Shown: positions 36,489 to 44,435 of the stretch, piece by piece
Layout: every line of letters begins with the position of its first letter
Position numbering within the stretch: the stretch's first letter is position 1
NCBI GenBank assembly: GCA_038230275.1
Contig: JBBRNO010000026.1
Coordinates: 1-57,987, forward strand
Origin: JANXXV01 sp038230275
GTDB lineage: Bacteria > Acidobacteriota > Terriglobia > Bryobacterales > Bryobacteraceae
Direction of reading: 5' to 3'
DNA length: 57,987 nt
Made by a program: the position numbers and the translations under genes
Notes under the pieces: generated by a model
The model's database searches: none
Told to the model about the DNA's origin: nothing
What the model saw: the letters and a program-made list of their open reading frames with translations, nothing else

Positions 36489-37811
36489 GTGGACTCCGCA
36501 CTCGCGATTCATCGACTGCACTTTGCTTTCACGATCACTTTTCATTACCTGTTTCCGCAATTGACCATGGGCCTGGCACTGCTTCTGGTAGTGCTGAAGA
36601 CCATGGCCCTGCGCACCGGTAACGAACACTACAACCGTTCCGCCCGCTTCTGGGCGAAAATCTTCGCCATTAATTTTGCGATGGGTGTGGTGACCGGAAT
36701 CCCGATGGAATTTCAGTTCGGAACCAATTGGGCCAGGTTCTCCCGCGCTGCCGGAGGCGTCATCGGGCAGACGCTGGCGATGGAAGGCGTATTCTCATTC
36801 TTTCTGGAATCTACATTTCTGGGACTGTTTCTCTTCGGCGAAAAGCGGCTCGGCCAGCTTGGACACTGGGTGTCGGCATTCATGGTCTTTCTTGGATCTT
36901 GGCTTTCCGGCTTCTTCATCATCGCCACGGATTCGTGGATGCAGCATCCCGTTGGTTATGAGCTTGGCCCTAAGGGTGAGATTGTGTTGACCAGTGTTTG
37001 GGCATTGCTGACGAATCCGTGGGTGGTTTGGCAGTACTTCCATAACATGACGGCGTCGGTCTTGACCGGGAGTGCGGTGATGGCGTCCGTCGGCGCCTAT
37101 TATCTGTTGGTGGGCGCTCATCTTGCATATGGAAAGACCTTTGTTCGCTTGGGTGTGATAGCGGGTTGTATTGCCTGCGTGGTGCTGATATTCCCCACTG
37201 GCGATGGGCAGGGCAAGATGGTGGCACAGCACCAACCGGTAACCCTGGCCGCGATGGAAGGCCTGTTTGATACCGAGCAAGGCGCGGATATGGTGATTCT
37301 GGGACAGCCGGACATGGAAAAGATGAAGTTGGACAATCCGCTGAAAATTCCGAACATGTTGAGTTTTCTTACCTACCAACGGTGGAAAGCGGAGATCAAA
37401 GGCTTGCGCGCCTTCCCGAAAGATCAGTGGCCGGATAACATCCCGCTGCTCTACTTCAGCTATCACATTATGGTGGGGTTGGGCACCATTATGCTGCTGT
37501 TGCTTGCTGTTTCCTTGCTGCTATTGCGGGGAGATGCCTTGTTCCGCCAGCCATTTATGCTTTGGTGCCTGATGTTGCTGCTGCCGTTTCCCTACGTGGC
37601 GACTACCGCCGGATGGATCACGGCGGAGGTGGGACGCCAACCCTGGTTGATCTATGGGTTGATGCGAACATCGGAGGGCACTTCGCCCTACGTTTCCGCC
37701 GGCAACGGCCTGTTTACGCTGCTGGGATTCATGGGACTTTATACGCTGCTGGGCATCCTGTTTCTGTTCATGGTGCATCGCGAGATTGAACACGGGCCTG
37801 AAGGGGGATGA
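36489..37811 (+). CDS. cydA: Cytochrome bd ubiquinol oxidase subunit I
   Basis: A 440-aa quinol oxidase subunit that reduces oxygen to water with high affinity. Heme ligands are recognisable: H19 in TITFHYLFPQLTMG, H185 in VWQYFHNMTAS, and a Met in YHIMVGLG. E99 and E107, used for proton entry, fall at the same numbers as in E. coli. GRQPWLIYGLMRTSEG is the conserved signature after the Q-loop. The short length suggests a short Q-loop. The start is GTG, with a GATACT -10 element ending seven bases before it, so the mRNA may be leaderless. cydB follows three bases after the stop. Confidence 0.95.
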   Translation: MDSALAIHRLHFAFTITFHYLFPQLTMGLALLLVVLKTMALRTGNEHYNRSARFWAKIFAINFAMGVVTGIPMEFQFGTNWARFSRAAGGVIGQTLAMEGVFSFFLESTFLGLFLFGEKRLGQLGHWVSAFMVFLGSWLSGFFIIATDSWMQHPVGYELGPKGEIVLTSVWALLTNPWVVWQYFHNMTASVLTGSAVMASVGAYYLLVGAHLAYGKTFVRLGVIAGCIACVVLIFPTGDGQGKMVAQHQPVTLAAMEGLFDTEQGADMVILGQPDMEKMKLDNPLKIPNMLSFLTYQRWKAEIKGLRAFPKDQWPDNIPLLYFSYHIMVGLGTIMLLLLAVSLLLLRGDALFRQPFMLWCLMLLLPFPYVATTAGWITAEVGRQPWLIYGLMRTSEGTSPYVSAGNGLFTLLGFMGLYTLLGILFLFMVHREIEHGPEGG

Positions 37812-37814
37812 TGC

Positions 37815-38852
37815 ATGGAGACGATTTGGTTCTGCCTGGTTGCCGTGATGATTGCGGCGTACGTGGTCTTCGATGGCTTCGATATCGGCGCGGGAATCAT
37901 TCACATGTTCGTGGCGCGAACCAACGAAGAACGGCGGCAGGTGCTGCTTTCCATCGGGCCAGTGTGGGACGGCAATGAAGTGTGGCTTTTGGCTGCGGGC
38001 GGGACGCTGTACTTCGCGTTTCCGCCCTTGTATTCGTCCAGCTTCAGCGGTTTTTATCTGCCGCTGATGATGGTGCTTTGGCTGTTGATTCTGCGCGGCA
38101 TTTCCATTGAGTTCCGCAATCATATCGATAGCCCAATTTGGCAGCCGTTGTGGGATCGCGTGTTTAGCGGCGCTAGCGCGTTGCTGGCCATCTTTTTCGG
38201 CGCGGCACTGGGCAATGTGGTGCGCGGCGTGCCGATCGATGCCACCGGCTTTTTCTTTCTACCTCTCTGGACTAATTTTCAGCCCGGGCAGGAAGCAGGC
38301 ATTCTGGATTGGTATACCATTCCTGTGGGTCTGACCGCATTCCTAACGTTGGCCGTTCATGGCGCGTTCTGGGTCTCGCTGAAAACCGCCGGCGCGGTGC
38401 AGATGCGGGCTCGTGCGGCGGCGCGTACGCTTTGGTGGGGCCTTGCGGCGCTGACGGTGCTGATCACGGTTCTGAGTTTTCGCATTCAGCCGCATCTGGC
38501 CGAACAGTATGGACAGCGGCCCTGGGGATTTCTTTTTCCGGCGATTGGCGTGGCCGGATTTTTGGGAATGAAATTCTACGGAAATCGCGCCCGGGATCTG
38601 GCGGCGTTCCTGGCTTCCTCCACGTTTATTGTAGGCATGCTGACCAGCGCGACTTTCGGACTCTTCCCGTATGTGCTGCCAGCTAGCCCGGACGTATCTC
38701 TCAGTCTTACCGTTTATAACTCAGCCGCTTCGGATTACGGCCTGAAGGTTGGTCTCGCCTGGTGGATTCCGGGGATGTTGCTGGTTGCCGCGTACTTCGT
38801 TTTCACCTACCGGCATTTCGCTGGTAAGGTCGCCGTGAATGAAGAGTATTGA
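37815..38852 (+). CDS. cydB: Cytochrome bd ubiquinol oxidase subunit II
   Basis: A 345-aa partner of CydA with about eight membrane helices. The N-terminus METIWFCLVAVMIAAYVVFD and then GFDIGAGIIHMFVARTNEER is characteristic. WDGNEVWLLAAGGTLYFAFP and SIEFRNHIDSPIWQPLWDRV follow as expected. CydB supports the quinol oxidase fold and oxygen access. No cydX or cydDC genes are seen beside it. The small CydX subunit may be absent or too short to recognise. Confidence 0.95.
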   Translation: METIWFCLVAVMIAAYVVFDGFDIGAGIIHMFVARTNEERRQVLLSIGPVWDGNEVWLLAAGGTLYFAFPPLYSSSFSGFYLPLMMVLWLLILRGISIEFRNHIDSPIWQPLWDRVFSGASALLAIFFGAALGNVVRGVPIDATGFFFLPLWTNFQPGQEAGILDWYTIPVGLTAFLTLAVHGAFWVSLKTAGAVQMRARAAARTLWWGLAALTVLITVLSFRIQPHLAEQYGQRPWGFLFPAIGVAGFLGMKFYGNRARDLAAFLASSTFIVGMLTSATFGLFPYVLPASPDVSLSLTVYNSAASDYGLKVGLAWWIPGMLLVAAYFVFTYRHFAGKVAVNEEY

Positions 38853-38882
38853 GCCGTCTCGTCTACAATTGAAAGCAGCCGG

Positions 38883-40610
38883 ATGGAAAACAGAGAAATC
38901 GCAACACTGCTGGCCGAAACCGCCGATTTAATGGAGATCGCCGGGGACGACGGATTTCGTATTCGCAGCTATCGGAACGCCGCGTCGGTGATTGAAGGCT
39001 TCCCCGAGCAGGTTGCCGGCATCGCAAGCAACCCAGAGCGCAAACTTACCGATATTGCCGGAATCGGGAAAGGAATCGCGGGGATCATCGTCGAGATTCT
39101 GCAGCGGAAATCGTTTGAGCGGCGTGATCAGCTGCTGGAAAAGTATCCCCCCACCGCACTGGAGTTATTGAAGATTCAGGGTCTGGGTCCGAAGAGCATC
39201 GCCATCCTGTTTGAGCATCTTCGCGTCAGTTCGGTGGATGATCTGGAGCGGGCATGCAAAGAGCAAAAACTGCGTACGCTGCCGCGAATGGGCGCGAAGC
39301 TGGAAGAGAAGGTGCTGCGGTCCATTGAAGAGTACCGCCGCAGTGCCGGGCGCTTCCTGTTGAACGTGGCCACGCAGACCGCAGCTGAGTTAATGGAATT
39401 TCTGGCGCAGACGCCCGGCGTGGATAAAGTGACGACGGCGGGCAGCTTGCGCAGGGGCAAGGAGACCGTGGGTGATCTAGACCTTCTGGTAACCGGGCCA
39501 TCCGCCACGGACGCGCTGGACCGGTTCACCGCGCATCCCAGAGTGCACCAGGTATTGGGCAAGGGCGCCAACAAGGCCAGCGCTACGTTTGGACTTGAGG
39601 GTATTCAGGTAGACGTTCGCGCGCTTCCGGCGGAAAGCTACGGAGCGGCGATGCAATATTTCACCGGCAGCAAGGAACACAACATCGCCATTCGTCAGCG
39701 CGCCCTAAAGTTAGGGCTGACGCTGAACGAATATGGGCTGTTCCGGGTGGATGATGAATCCCGCGTCGCTGGCGCAACCGAAGAGGAAGTCTACGGAAAA
39801 TTGGGACTCGCCTGGATCCCTCCGGAATTGCGCGAGAATCAGGGCGAGATTGAAGCGGCGGCGGAAGGCCGGCTGCCGGTGCTTGTTTCCGCCGCGGACA
39901 TTCGCGGCGACATCCACATGCATACGCGCGAGAGCGATGGGCGGGCCACGCTGGAAGAGATGGCCCTGGAGGCCAAGGCGCTGGGATACGAATATATCGC
40001 CATCACCGACCATTCGAAAGCCCTGGCCATGGCCAACGGTCTGGATGAGAAACGCGTGGTTGCATTTGCGCGCATGGTTCGGGAGATGGATCAGCGGGAC
40101 TTGGGCATTCGTGTCTTTTCCGGTCTGGAGTGCGATATCCGTAAAGAAGGCATCATGGATATCGAAGACGGCGCGCTGGCTGAGCTGGACTTCGTGATTG
40201 GCAGCGTACACAGCTATATGAAAATGGAGACCGCGGAGATGACAGACCGGCTGTTGCGCGCCCTGGAGTGCCCACACTTGAAAACGCTGGGGCATCCGAC
40301 GGGGCGCCTGCTGCTGCACCGCGACCCGTATACTTACGACTTCGATCGTGTGGTTACCGAAGCCGTGCGGCGCAACGTCGCCTTTGAGATCAATGCCAGC
40401 CCGGAGCGGTTGGACTTGCACGGCTCGCTGATCCGGATGGCGAAATCGAAGGGCGCCAAATTCACAATCTCCACCGATGCGCACCATCCGAAGCACATGC
40501 TGAACATGCGCTACGGCGTGACGATGGCGCGGCGTGGATGGTTGAGCGCCGGTGACATTCTGAATACACTGCCGGCGGAGCAGTTCGCCCGGGCGATACG
40601 AGCAAACTAA
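38883..40610 (+). CDS. polX: DNA polymerase/3'-5' exonuclease PolX
   Basis: A 575-aa bacterial family X polymerase for gap filling in base-excision repair. A helix-hairpin-helix region comes first (DGFRIRSYRNAASVIEGF, LTDIAGIGKGIAGII). The nucleotidyltransferase core follows, with GSLRRGKETVGDLDLLV carrying the two metal-binding aspartates. The C-terminal PHP domain starts near residue 340: DIRGDIHMHTRESDG, then YIAITDHSKALAMANGLD, HPTGRL, and NASPERLDLHG with STDAHHP near the end. The PHP metal residues look intact, so exonuclease or AP-endonuclease activity is expected. A TACAAT box at 38864 leaves only about seven bases of leader and no Shine-Dalgarno sequence. Confidence 0.93.
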   Translation: MENREIATLLAETADLMEIAGDDGFRIRSYRNAASVIEGFPEQVAGIASNPERKLTDIAGIGKGIAGIIVEILQRKSFERRDQLLEKYPPTALELLKIQGLGPKSIAILFEHLRVSSVDDLERACKEQKLRTLPRMGAKLEEKVLRSIEEYRRSAGRFLLNVATQTAAELMEFLAQTPGVDKVTTAGSLRRGKETVGDLDLLVTGPSATDALDRFTAHPRVHQVLGKGANKASATFGLEGIQVDVRALPAESYGAAMQYFTGSKEHNIAIRQRALKLGLTLNEYGLFRVDDESRVAGATEEEVYGKLGLAWIPPELRENQGEIEAAAEGRLPVLVSAADIRGDIHMHTRESDGRATLEEMALEAKALGYEYIAITDHSKALAMANGLDEKRVVAFARMVREMDQRDLGIRVFSGLECDIRKEGIMDIEDGALAELDFVIGSVHSYMKMETAEMTDRLLRALECPHLKTLGHPTGRLLLHRDPYTYDFDRVVTEAVRRNVAFEINASPERLDLHGSLIRMAKSKGAKFTISTDAHHPKHMLNMRYGVTMARRGWLSAGDILNTLPAEQFARAIRAN

Positions 40611-40617
40611 TTCACTT

Positions 40618-41166
40618 ATGAAACTGATTTCTTCTGAAAAACGCTTTGAAAGTCCCATCTTCACCGTGACCGAGGATGTGGCAACGGACCCTGACGGCTT
40701 TGAGATTAAACGCGTCATCATCCGGCATGGTGGATCGGCCGTGATTATGCCAATCGACGAAAAGGGGCGGATTCTGCTGGTGCGCCAATACCGTCTTCCC
40801 GTGCGCCAGTTTATGTGGGAGCTTTCAGCGGGCCGCGTGGATGAGGGTGAGAAAGTGTTGCAGGCAGCCAAGCGGGAATTGCGCGAGGAGACCGGACTCC
40901 GCGCCAAGAAATGGACCAAGCTGAGTTCGTTCTACGTCAGCCCCGGTTTTCTGGAAGAGAAGATGACCGTCTACGTGGTGGAAGATCTGACCGCCGGCGA
41001 AGTCCAGCCGATGGAAGATGAACGAATCACGGTGAAGTGGTTCAAGCCTCGCGAAGTGGACAAGATGATTCGCGATGGAAAGATCATGGACGCGAAGACG
41101 ATGATTGGGTTTCTGGCTTGGAAGCGCTACGGCGGGAAAGCCAAAGACGGAAAACGGTCGAAATGA
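40618..41166 (+). CDS. NUDIX hydrolase, ADP-ribose pyrophosphatase type
   Basis: A 182-aa NUDIX enzyme. The NUDIX box GRVDEGEKVLQAAKREL followed by REETGL fits GX5EX7REUXEEXGU exactly. The preceding IRHGGSAVIMPIDEKGRILL and the following YVSPGFLEEKMTVYVVEDL match the ADP-ribose pyrophosphatase group, which splits ADP-ribose to AMP and ribose-5-phosphate. It begins seven bases after the polX stop, so the two are probably cotranscribed. The 3' end overlaps the convergent GT2 gene by 83 bases. Confidence 0.9.
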   Translation: MKLISSEKRFESPIFTVTEDVATDPDGFEIKRVIIRHGGSAVIMPIDEKGRILLVRQYRLPVRQFMWELSAGRVDEGEKVLQAAKRELREETGLRAKKWTKLSSFYVSPGFLEEKMTVYVVEDLTAGEVQPMEDERITVKWFKPREVDKMIRDGKIMDAKTMIGFLAWKRYGGKAKDGKRSK

Positions 41167-41833
41167 TTTTAGTGCCAGCCGCCACGCTGGCACGCAGATT
41201 GCCCGAAACCTTGTTCACTCCGGCCGCACGGATGCGGTAGCTGACCGGCACTTCTACAATGCGAAGCCGCCGTTCTATGGCGCGGACCTGCATTTCGATG
41301 GTCCAGCCGTAATTGCGTTCCTGCATATTCATGGCGTCCAGGCTGCTGCGGCGGATGGCGCGGAAGGGACCCAGGTCCGTATAGCGATACCGGTAGAACA
41401 AGCGGATCAACGTGGTGGCCAGCCAGTTTCCGAATGCCTGGTGCGGCAGAATCGCTCCGGGCTCGGCATTGCCCAACGTTCGGGAACCTATCACCAGATC
41501 GGCTCGTCCATTCTGTATAGGAGCGATCAGTAAGGCTGCCTCGGCCGGGTCTTCGGAAAGATCCGCCTGCATGAAAACGACGATTTGGACGCCGGCAGGT
41601 AAGTCCCTGATAGCTCGCAGGCAAGCGGCGCCGTAACCCCGCTCGGGTTCCGAGACCACGGTCGCACCGCAGGATTGCGCGATGGACGCGGTCTGGTCAG
41701 TGGAGCCATTGTCAGCTACAATCACGGCAAGGAAGAGCGATGGCGGGATTGCCCGCAGCATGTTGCCGATGACGGCTTCCTCGTTCAGCGCCGGGATGAT
41801 GAGGGCGGCGGTTGTTCTGGAATCCTGACTCAT
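41084..41833 (-). CDS. Family 2 glycosyltransferase (DPM1-like)
   Basis: A 249-aa GT-A-fold transferase. TAALIIPALNEEAVIGNMLR is the nucleotide-sugar N-terminus, and AVIVADNGSTDQTASIAQSC carries the first acidic motif. QIVVFMQADLSEDPAEAALL holds the DxD-like metal site (ADLSEDP), and DLGPFRAIRRSSLDAM is the acceptor region of dolichyl-phosphate-mannose-synthase-like enzymes. It has no membrane helix of its own. The start at 41833 gives this N-terminus; the longer frame to 41896 overlaps lepB. It is divergent from lepB with 35 bases between them and overlaps the NUDIX gene at its 3' end. Confidence 0.85.
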   Translation of the reverse strand: MSQDSRTTAALIIPALNEEAVIGNMLRAIPPSLFLAVIVADNGSTDQTASIAQSCGATVVSEPERGYGAACLRAIRDLPAGVQIVVFMQADLSEDPAEAALLIAPIQNGRADLVIGSRTLGNAEPGAILPHQAFGNWLATTLIRLFYRYRYTDLGPFRAIRRSSLDAMNMQERNYGWTIEMQVRAIERRLRIVEVPVSYRIRAAGVNKVSGNLRASVAAGTKIISTVFRLWLSRRSASKPETQSSSSRP

Positions 41834-41868
41834 GATGTAATGAAATTCAATTTGGCAGGAGTTCTGAA

Positions 41869-42447
41869 ATGGAGACCGGAGACAATTTCTCTGCATCGAA
41901 AAGTCCGGCGGCGCTGAATGAGCGTTCGGCGCTGAGCGTGATTTCGAGTTGGATTCGCGATCTTTTCATCTCCGTGATTCTGGCGATTCTGGTCATCCTG
42001 TTTCTCTATCAGCCGGTGAAGGTGGAAGGCACCAGCATGATGCCGGCCTTGGTGGATCAGGAGCGGATCTTCATTAACAAATTTGTGTACCGGTTTGGTT
42101 TGGGCGAGATTGAACGGGGAGACATGGTGGTGTTCTGGTTCCCCGGCGACCCGACGAAGTCGTATATCAAGCGGGTGATCGGCGTCCCTGGGGATAACGT
42201 GGAAGTGGACGACGGAACGGTGGTGGTGAACGGCCAGCGGCTGGAAGAAACCTACGTCAACGAGGAGTTTCGCGACCGGCAGTCGATGTCCGCCTTCAAG
42301 ATTCAGCCTGAGGAGTTTTTTGTGCTCGGCGATCATCGGAGTTCTTCCAACGATAGCCGATCGTGGGGTACGGTGCCTAGAAGGTACATTTACGGAAAAG
42401 CGGTTTTTGTTTATTGGCCGGTGGAGAAGATGGGGTTGCTGAAATAA
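41869..42447 (+). CDS. lepB: Signal peptidase I
   Basis: A 192-aa type I signal peptidase that removes Sec and Tat signal peptides at the outer face of the inner membrane. One membrane helix at about 30-47 (DLFISVILAILVILFLY). The catalytic Ser is S56 in VEGTSMMPAL, and the general base is K101 in SYIKRVIGVPGD. Box E is present as VLGDHRSSSNDSRSWG. The size and single helix are typical of shorter bacterial forms. A hairpin follows the stop (about 42482-42516). Confidence 0.95.
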   Translation: METGDNFSASKSPAALNERSALSVISSWIRDLFISVILAILVILFLYQPVKVEGTSMMPALVDQERIFINKFVYRFGLGEIERGDMVVFWFPGDPTKSYIKRVIGVPGDNVEVDDGTVVVNGQRLEETYVNEEFRDRQSMSAFKIQPEEFFVLGDHRSSSNDSRSWGTVPRRYIYGKAVFVYWPVEKMGLLK

Positions 42448-42729
42448 TTAGCGCCCCGCGATTGGCACTGGGCGACCTTCACCTTCTGATTGAGACTGCC
42501 TGCAAGGGCAGGAATCAGAATGTGAGTGCCAAGATTTAGCACTCCACTTCACACCCGTAGAGTGAATGTCGCGATTGATATAGAGCCGATCAGGCATGCT
42601 TCCGATGAGATCTGCACAATCGAATTCGATCGGAAGTGCTCTGTCGATGGGCTTCCCAGCTTCATGATCCATAACTTATGGTTGCACGCGTCCACTTCAG
42701 ATGACCACTCGACACTTTTCACAGGACGG
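42448..42729. other. Intergenic region with a hairpin after lepB
   Basis: TTCTGATT and AATCAGAA (about 42484-42515) form an 8-bp stem with an inner CTGCC/GGGCAG helix. There is no T run, so it is a terminator candidate only for RNA stability or Rho-linked ending. The rest has no recognised gene. A 74-aa minus-strand frame covers it but resembles nothing known. Confidence 0.4.
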
Positions 42730-42945
42730 TCAGCGGCGGTTGAAGAGCCACATGCCGAGCGTGAGCAGCGCGCTGATGAGAAGGCTGGTTGTTAGCGGGA
42801 AGTAGAGAACGGAGTTTTTTCCACGAATGACAATGTCGCCCGGCAGGCGGCCGATCCGCAGGGGTAGCTTATCGGCGAAAGTGACGGCCAGTCCGGCGAT
42901 CAGCAGCAGGGTTCCGAGGAGGATCAGGGTGCGTCCGATGGGCAC
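42730..42945 (-). CDS. DUF2905 membrane protein
   Basis: A 71-aa protein with two membrane helices. The DUF2905 pattern is complete: GRTLILLGTLLLIAGLAVTF, then KLPLRIGRLPGDIVIRGKN and FYFPLTTSLLISALLTL-like sequence. The family is widespread and of unknown function, often near ruvABC or queA. Copy 3 of the CTAG element begins 36 bases upstream of its start, between it and the xylose isomerase gene. Confidence 0.88.
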   Translation of the reverse strand: MPIGRTLILLGTLLLIAGLAVTFADKLPLRIGRLPGDIVIRGKNSVLYFPLTTSLLISALLTLGMWLFNRR

Positions 42946-42980
42946 ACCCTGATTTTCTCATCATTACGCCGTTTTCCTAG

Positions 42981-43094
42981 GGTAGTGTCCGCGAATTGGG
43001 TGGACACTACCGGAAACCGCTCCTTTACAGTCGCGGCTCGGAAACTATTGTTGCAAGCCGTTTCTTGTGTCCGGTTATTTTGGCGGACAGTACA
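42981..43094 (+). mobile_element. CTAG-targeting MITE-like element, copy 3 (internally deleted, 114 bp)
   Basis: Both ends and both CTAG target copies (42977-42980 and 43095-43098) are intact, but about 35 bases holding the right arm of the central stem are missing. The deletion lies between two GCA triplets. It ends three bases from the stop codon of the xylose isomerase gene (43101). Confidence 0.85.
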
Positions 43095-43100
43095 CTAGCG

Positions 43101-44339
43101 TTATAACGAGTAAACCCGGCCCTTGTGCGCGCCTATCAGAATCTGCACCATGCGATGGGCGATCAGTTCGTGCAGCGTCAGCAGCTCTTTGTTCGACTCA
43201 ACAATGGAGTTCACGTCCAGCGGATCGGCGGGGCCGCCGCCGGCCTTCAGTGCGTCGGTTGCTTCGTTGATGATGGGATCGGAAATTACATCGCCGGCCA
43301 TTTCCCAAAGTGTGATGAAACGGTCGACGGCGGTAGGAAAGCTTACGGCGAAGACGCCGTGGTTGCTGGTGGTGCGCGGCGGTTTGTAGTCCAGATTGAA
43401 GGGACCGTTGTAGTTGTGGCTTCGCAGCAGCACCAGCACGTTCAACCAATCCAGCGGATTTACAAGACCTACGGCAATATCCACATCGTGCTTCAGCCGG
43501 TAGCCGTCATTAATATCGAAGTGGAATAGTTTGCCCGCCACGATAGCCCTTGCCAGCGCGGCGCGCGGTGCACAGCCCCACATCAGCTCATGGAGATATT
43601 CGGGATTCAAGCCAACCATGCCGGGATGTTTTAACAGCCCGGAGGCGATGAAGGCCAGCATGGCGTCGCTGGTGGGCAGCAGAATTTCCGCTTGCGGCTC
43701 GAATGGTTTTGCCTCCAGGCAGTGCTTCAGCGTGGGCCGGCCCTTCGCTTTCGCAATGGCAATGTCCGCTTCGCAGGCGGCGTTCAATCCATCGGCAAAC
43801 CAGCGCAGCGTCTGCGTCTCTTCAATCGCGCCCTGCACATAGTATCCCAACGAACCGGGCCAATAGACTGCGTATTGTGCGTCCAGTTCGTGACCAATTC
43901 CAACGGTATTGCTCAACCTGCGGGCCGCGTATTCGCGAACCTGTGGAGCCTCCGCCGCGGGACTGGCCGCCCACACTGCGTGGTGGAAGGTCTCGGTGGT
44001 AACCATGGAACACTTCAGCCCGTTCTTCTTGAGCGACGCCTTAATGCGGTCTACAGTGGCATCCTGGCGTTCTGTAAAGATGTCGTCCGTTGGTATTACA
44101 TCCGTGTCGTGTGTACACCAATAGCCAATGCCCACTTCCGCATACTTCTCGATCACCGCCTCAAAGCCCACCGGTTTGCGCGTGGGCGCGTGGAACAGGG
44201 CGTTGCCTTCGTAGGAAGCAGCCCATTGCGGGCCGGTTAGAAAATACTTTCGCCGAATATCCGGGGTATAGGCGCCGCCACAGGCTTTCATCAGCCTCTC
44301 GACAAGGGCCTGCTGCTGGTTGATTGGAATTGGATTCAT
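43101..44339 (-). CDS. xylA: Xylose isomerase (class I type TIM barrel)
   Basis: A 412-aa TIM-barrel isomerase that converts D-xylose to D-xylulose. The metal and catalytic residues of the Streptomyces-type enzyme can be placed in order: H77 and D80 (CTHDTD), E209 and K211 (CLEAKPFEPQ), E247 and H250 (LNPEYLHELM), D275 (FHFDINDG), D285 and D287 (KHDVD). FNLDYKPPRTTSNHG supplies the last metal ligand. The sequence is diverged elsewhere, so a related sugar (for example L-rhamnose or another aldose) is possible. GGAG precedes the start. No xylulokinase lies beside it. The 3' end abuts element copy 3. Confidence 0.82.
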   Translation of the reverse strand: MNPIPINQQQALVERLMKACGGAYTPDIRRKYFLTGPQWAASYEGNALFHAPTRKPVGFEAVIEKYAEVGIGYWCTHDTDVIPTDDIFTERQDATVDRIKASLKKNGLKCSMVTTETFHHAVWAASPAAEAPQVREYAARRLSNTVGIGHELDAQYAVYWPGSLGYYVQGAIEETQTLRWFADGLNAACEADIAIAKAKGRPTLKHCLEAKPFEPQAEILLPTSDAMLAFIASGLLKHPGMVGLNPEYLHELMWGCAPRAALARAIVAGKLFHFDINDGYRLKHDVDIAVGLVNPLDWLNVLVLLRSHNYNGPFNLDYKPPRTTSNHGVFAVSFPTAVDRFITLWEMAGDVISDPIINEATDALKAGGGPADPLDVNSIVESNKELLTLHELIAHRMVQILIGAHKGRVYSL

Positions 44340-44435
44340 ACGATGATCTCCGAAGTGTCATCATAATGCACTCGCGGTCCCGCTTGCTCAATATCCAACA
44401 CAGGTGCTCAGCTTATAATTGGCGACAGCGTACCA

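Noticed and set aside
39711..40919. 402-codon minus-strand open frame
   Set aside because: It is opposite the PHP domain of PolX and the NUDIX gene, both of which have complete motifs.
42448..42672. 74-codon minus-strand frame after lepB
   Set aside because: There is no recognisable motif, and half of it is the intergenic hairpin.
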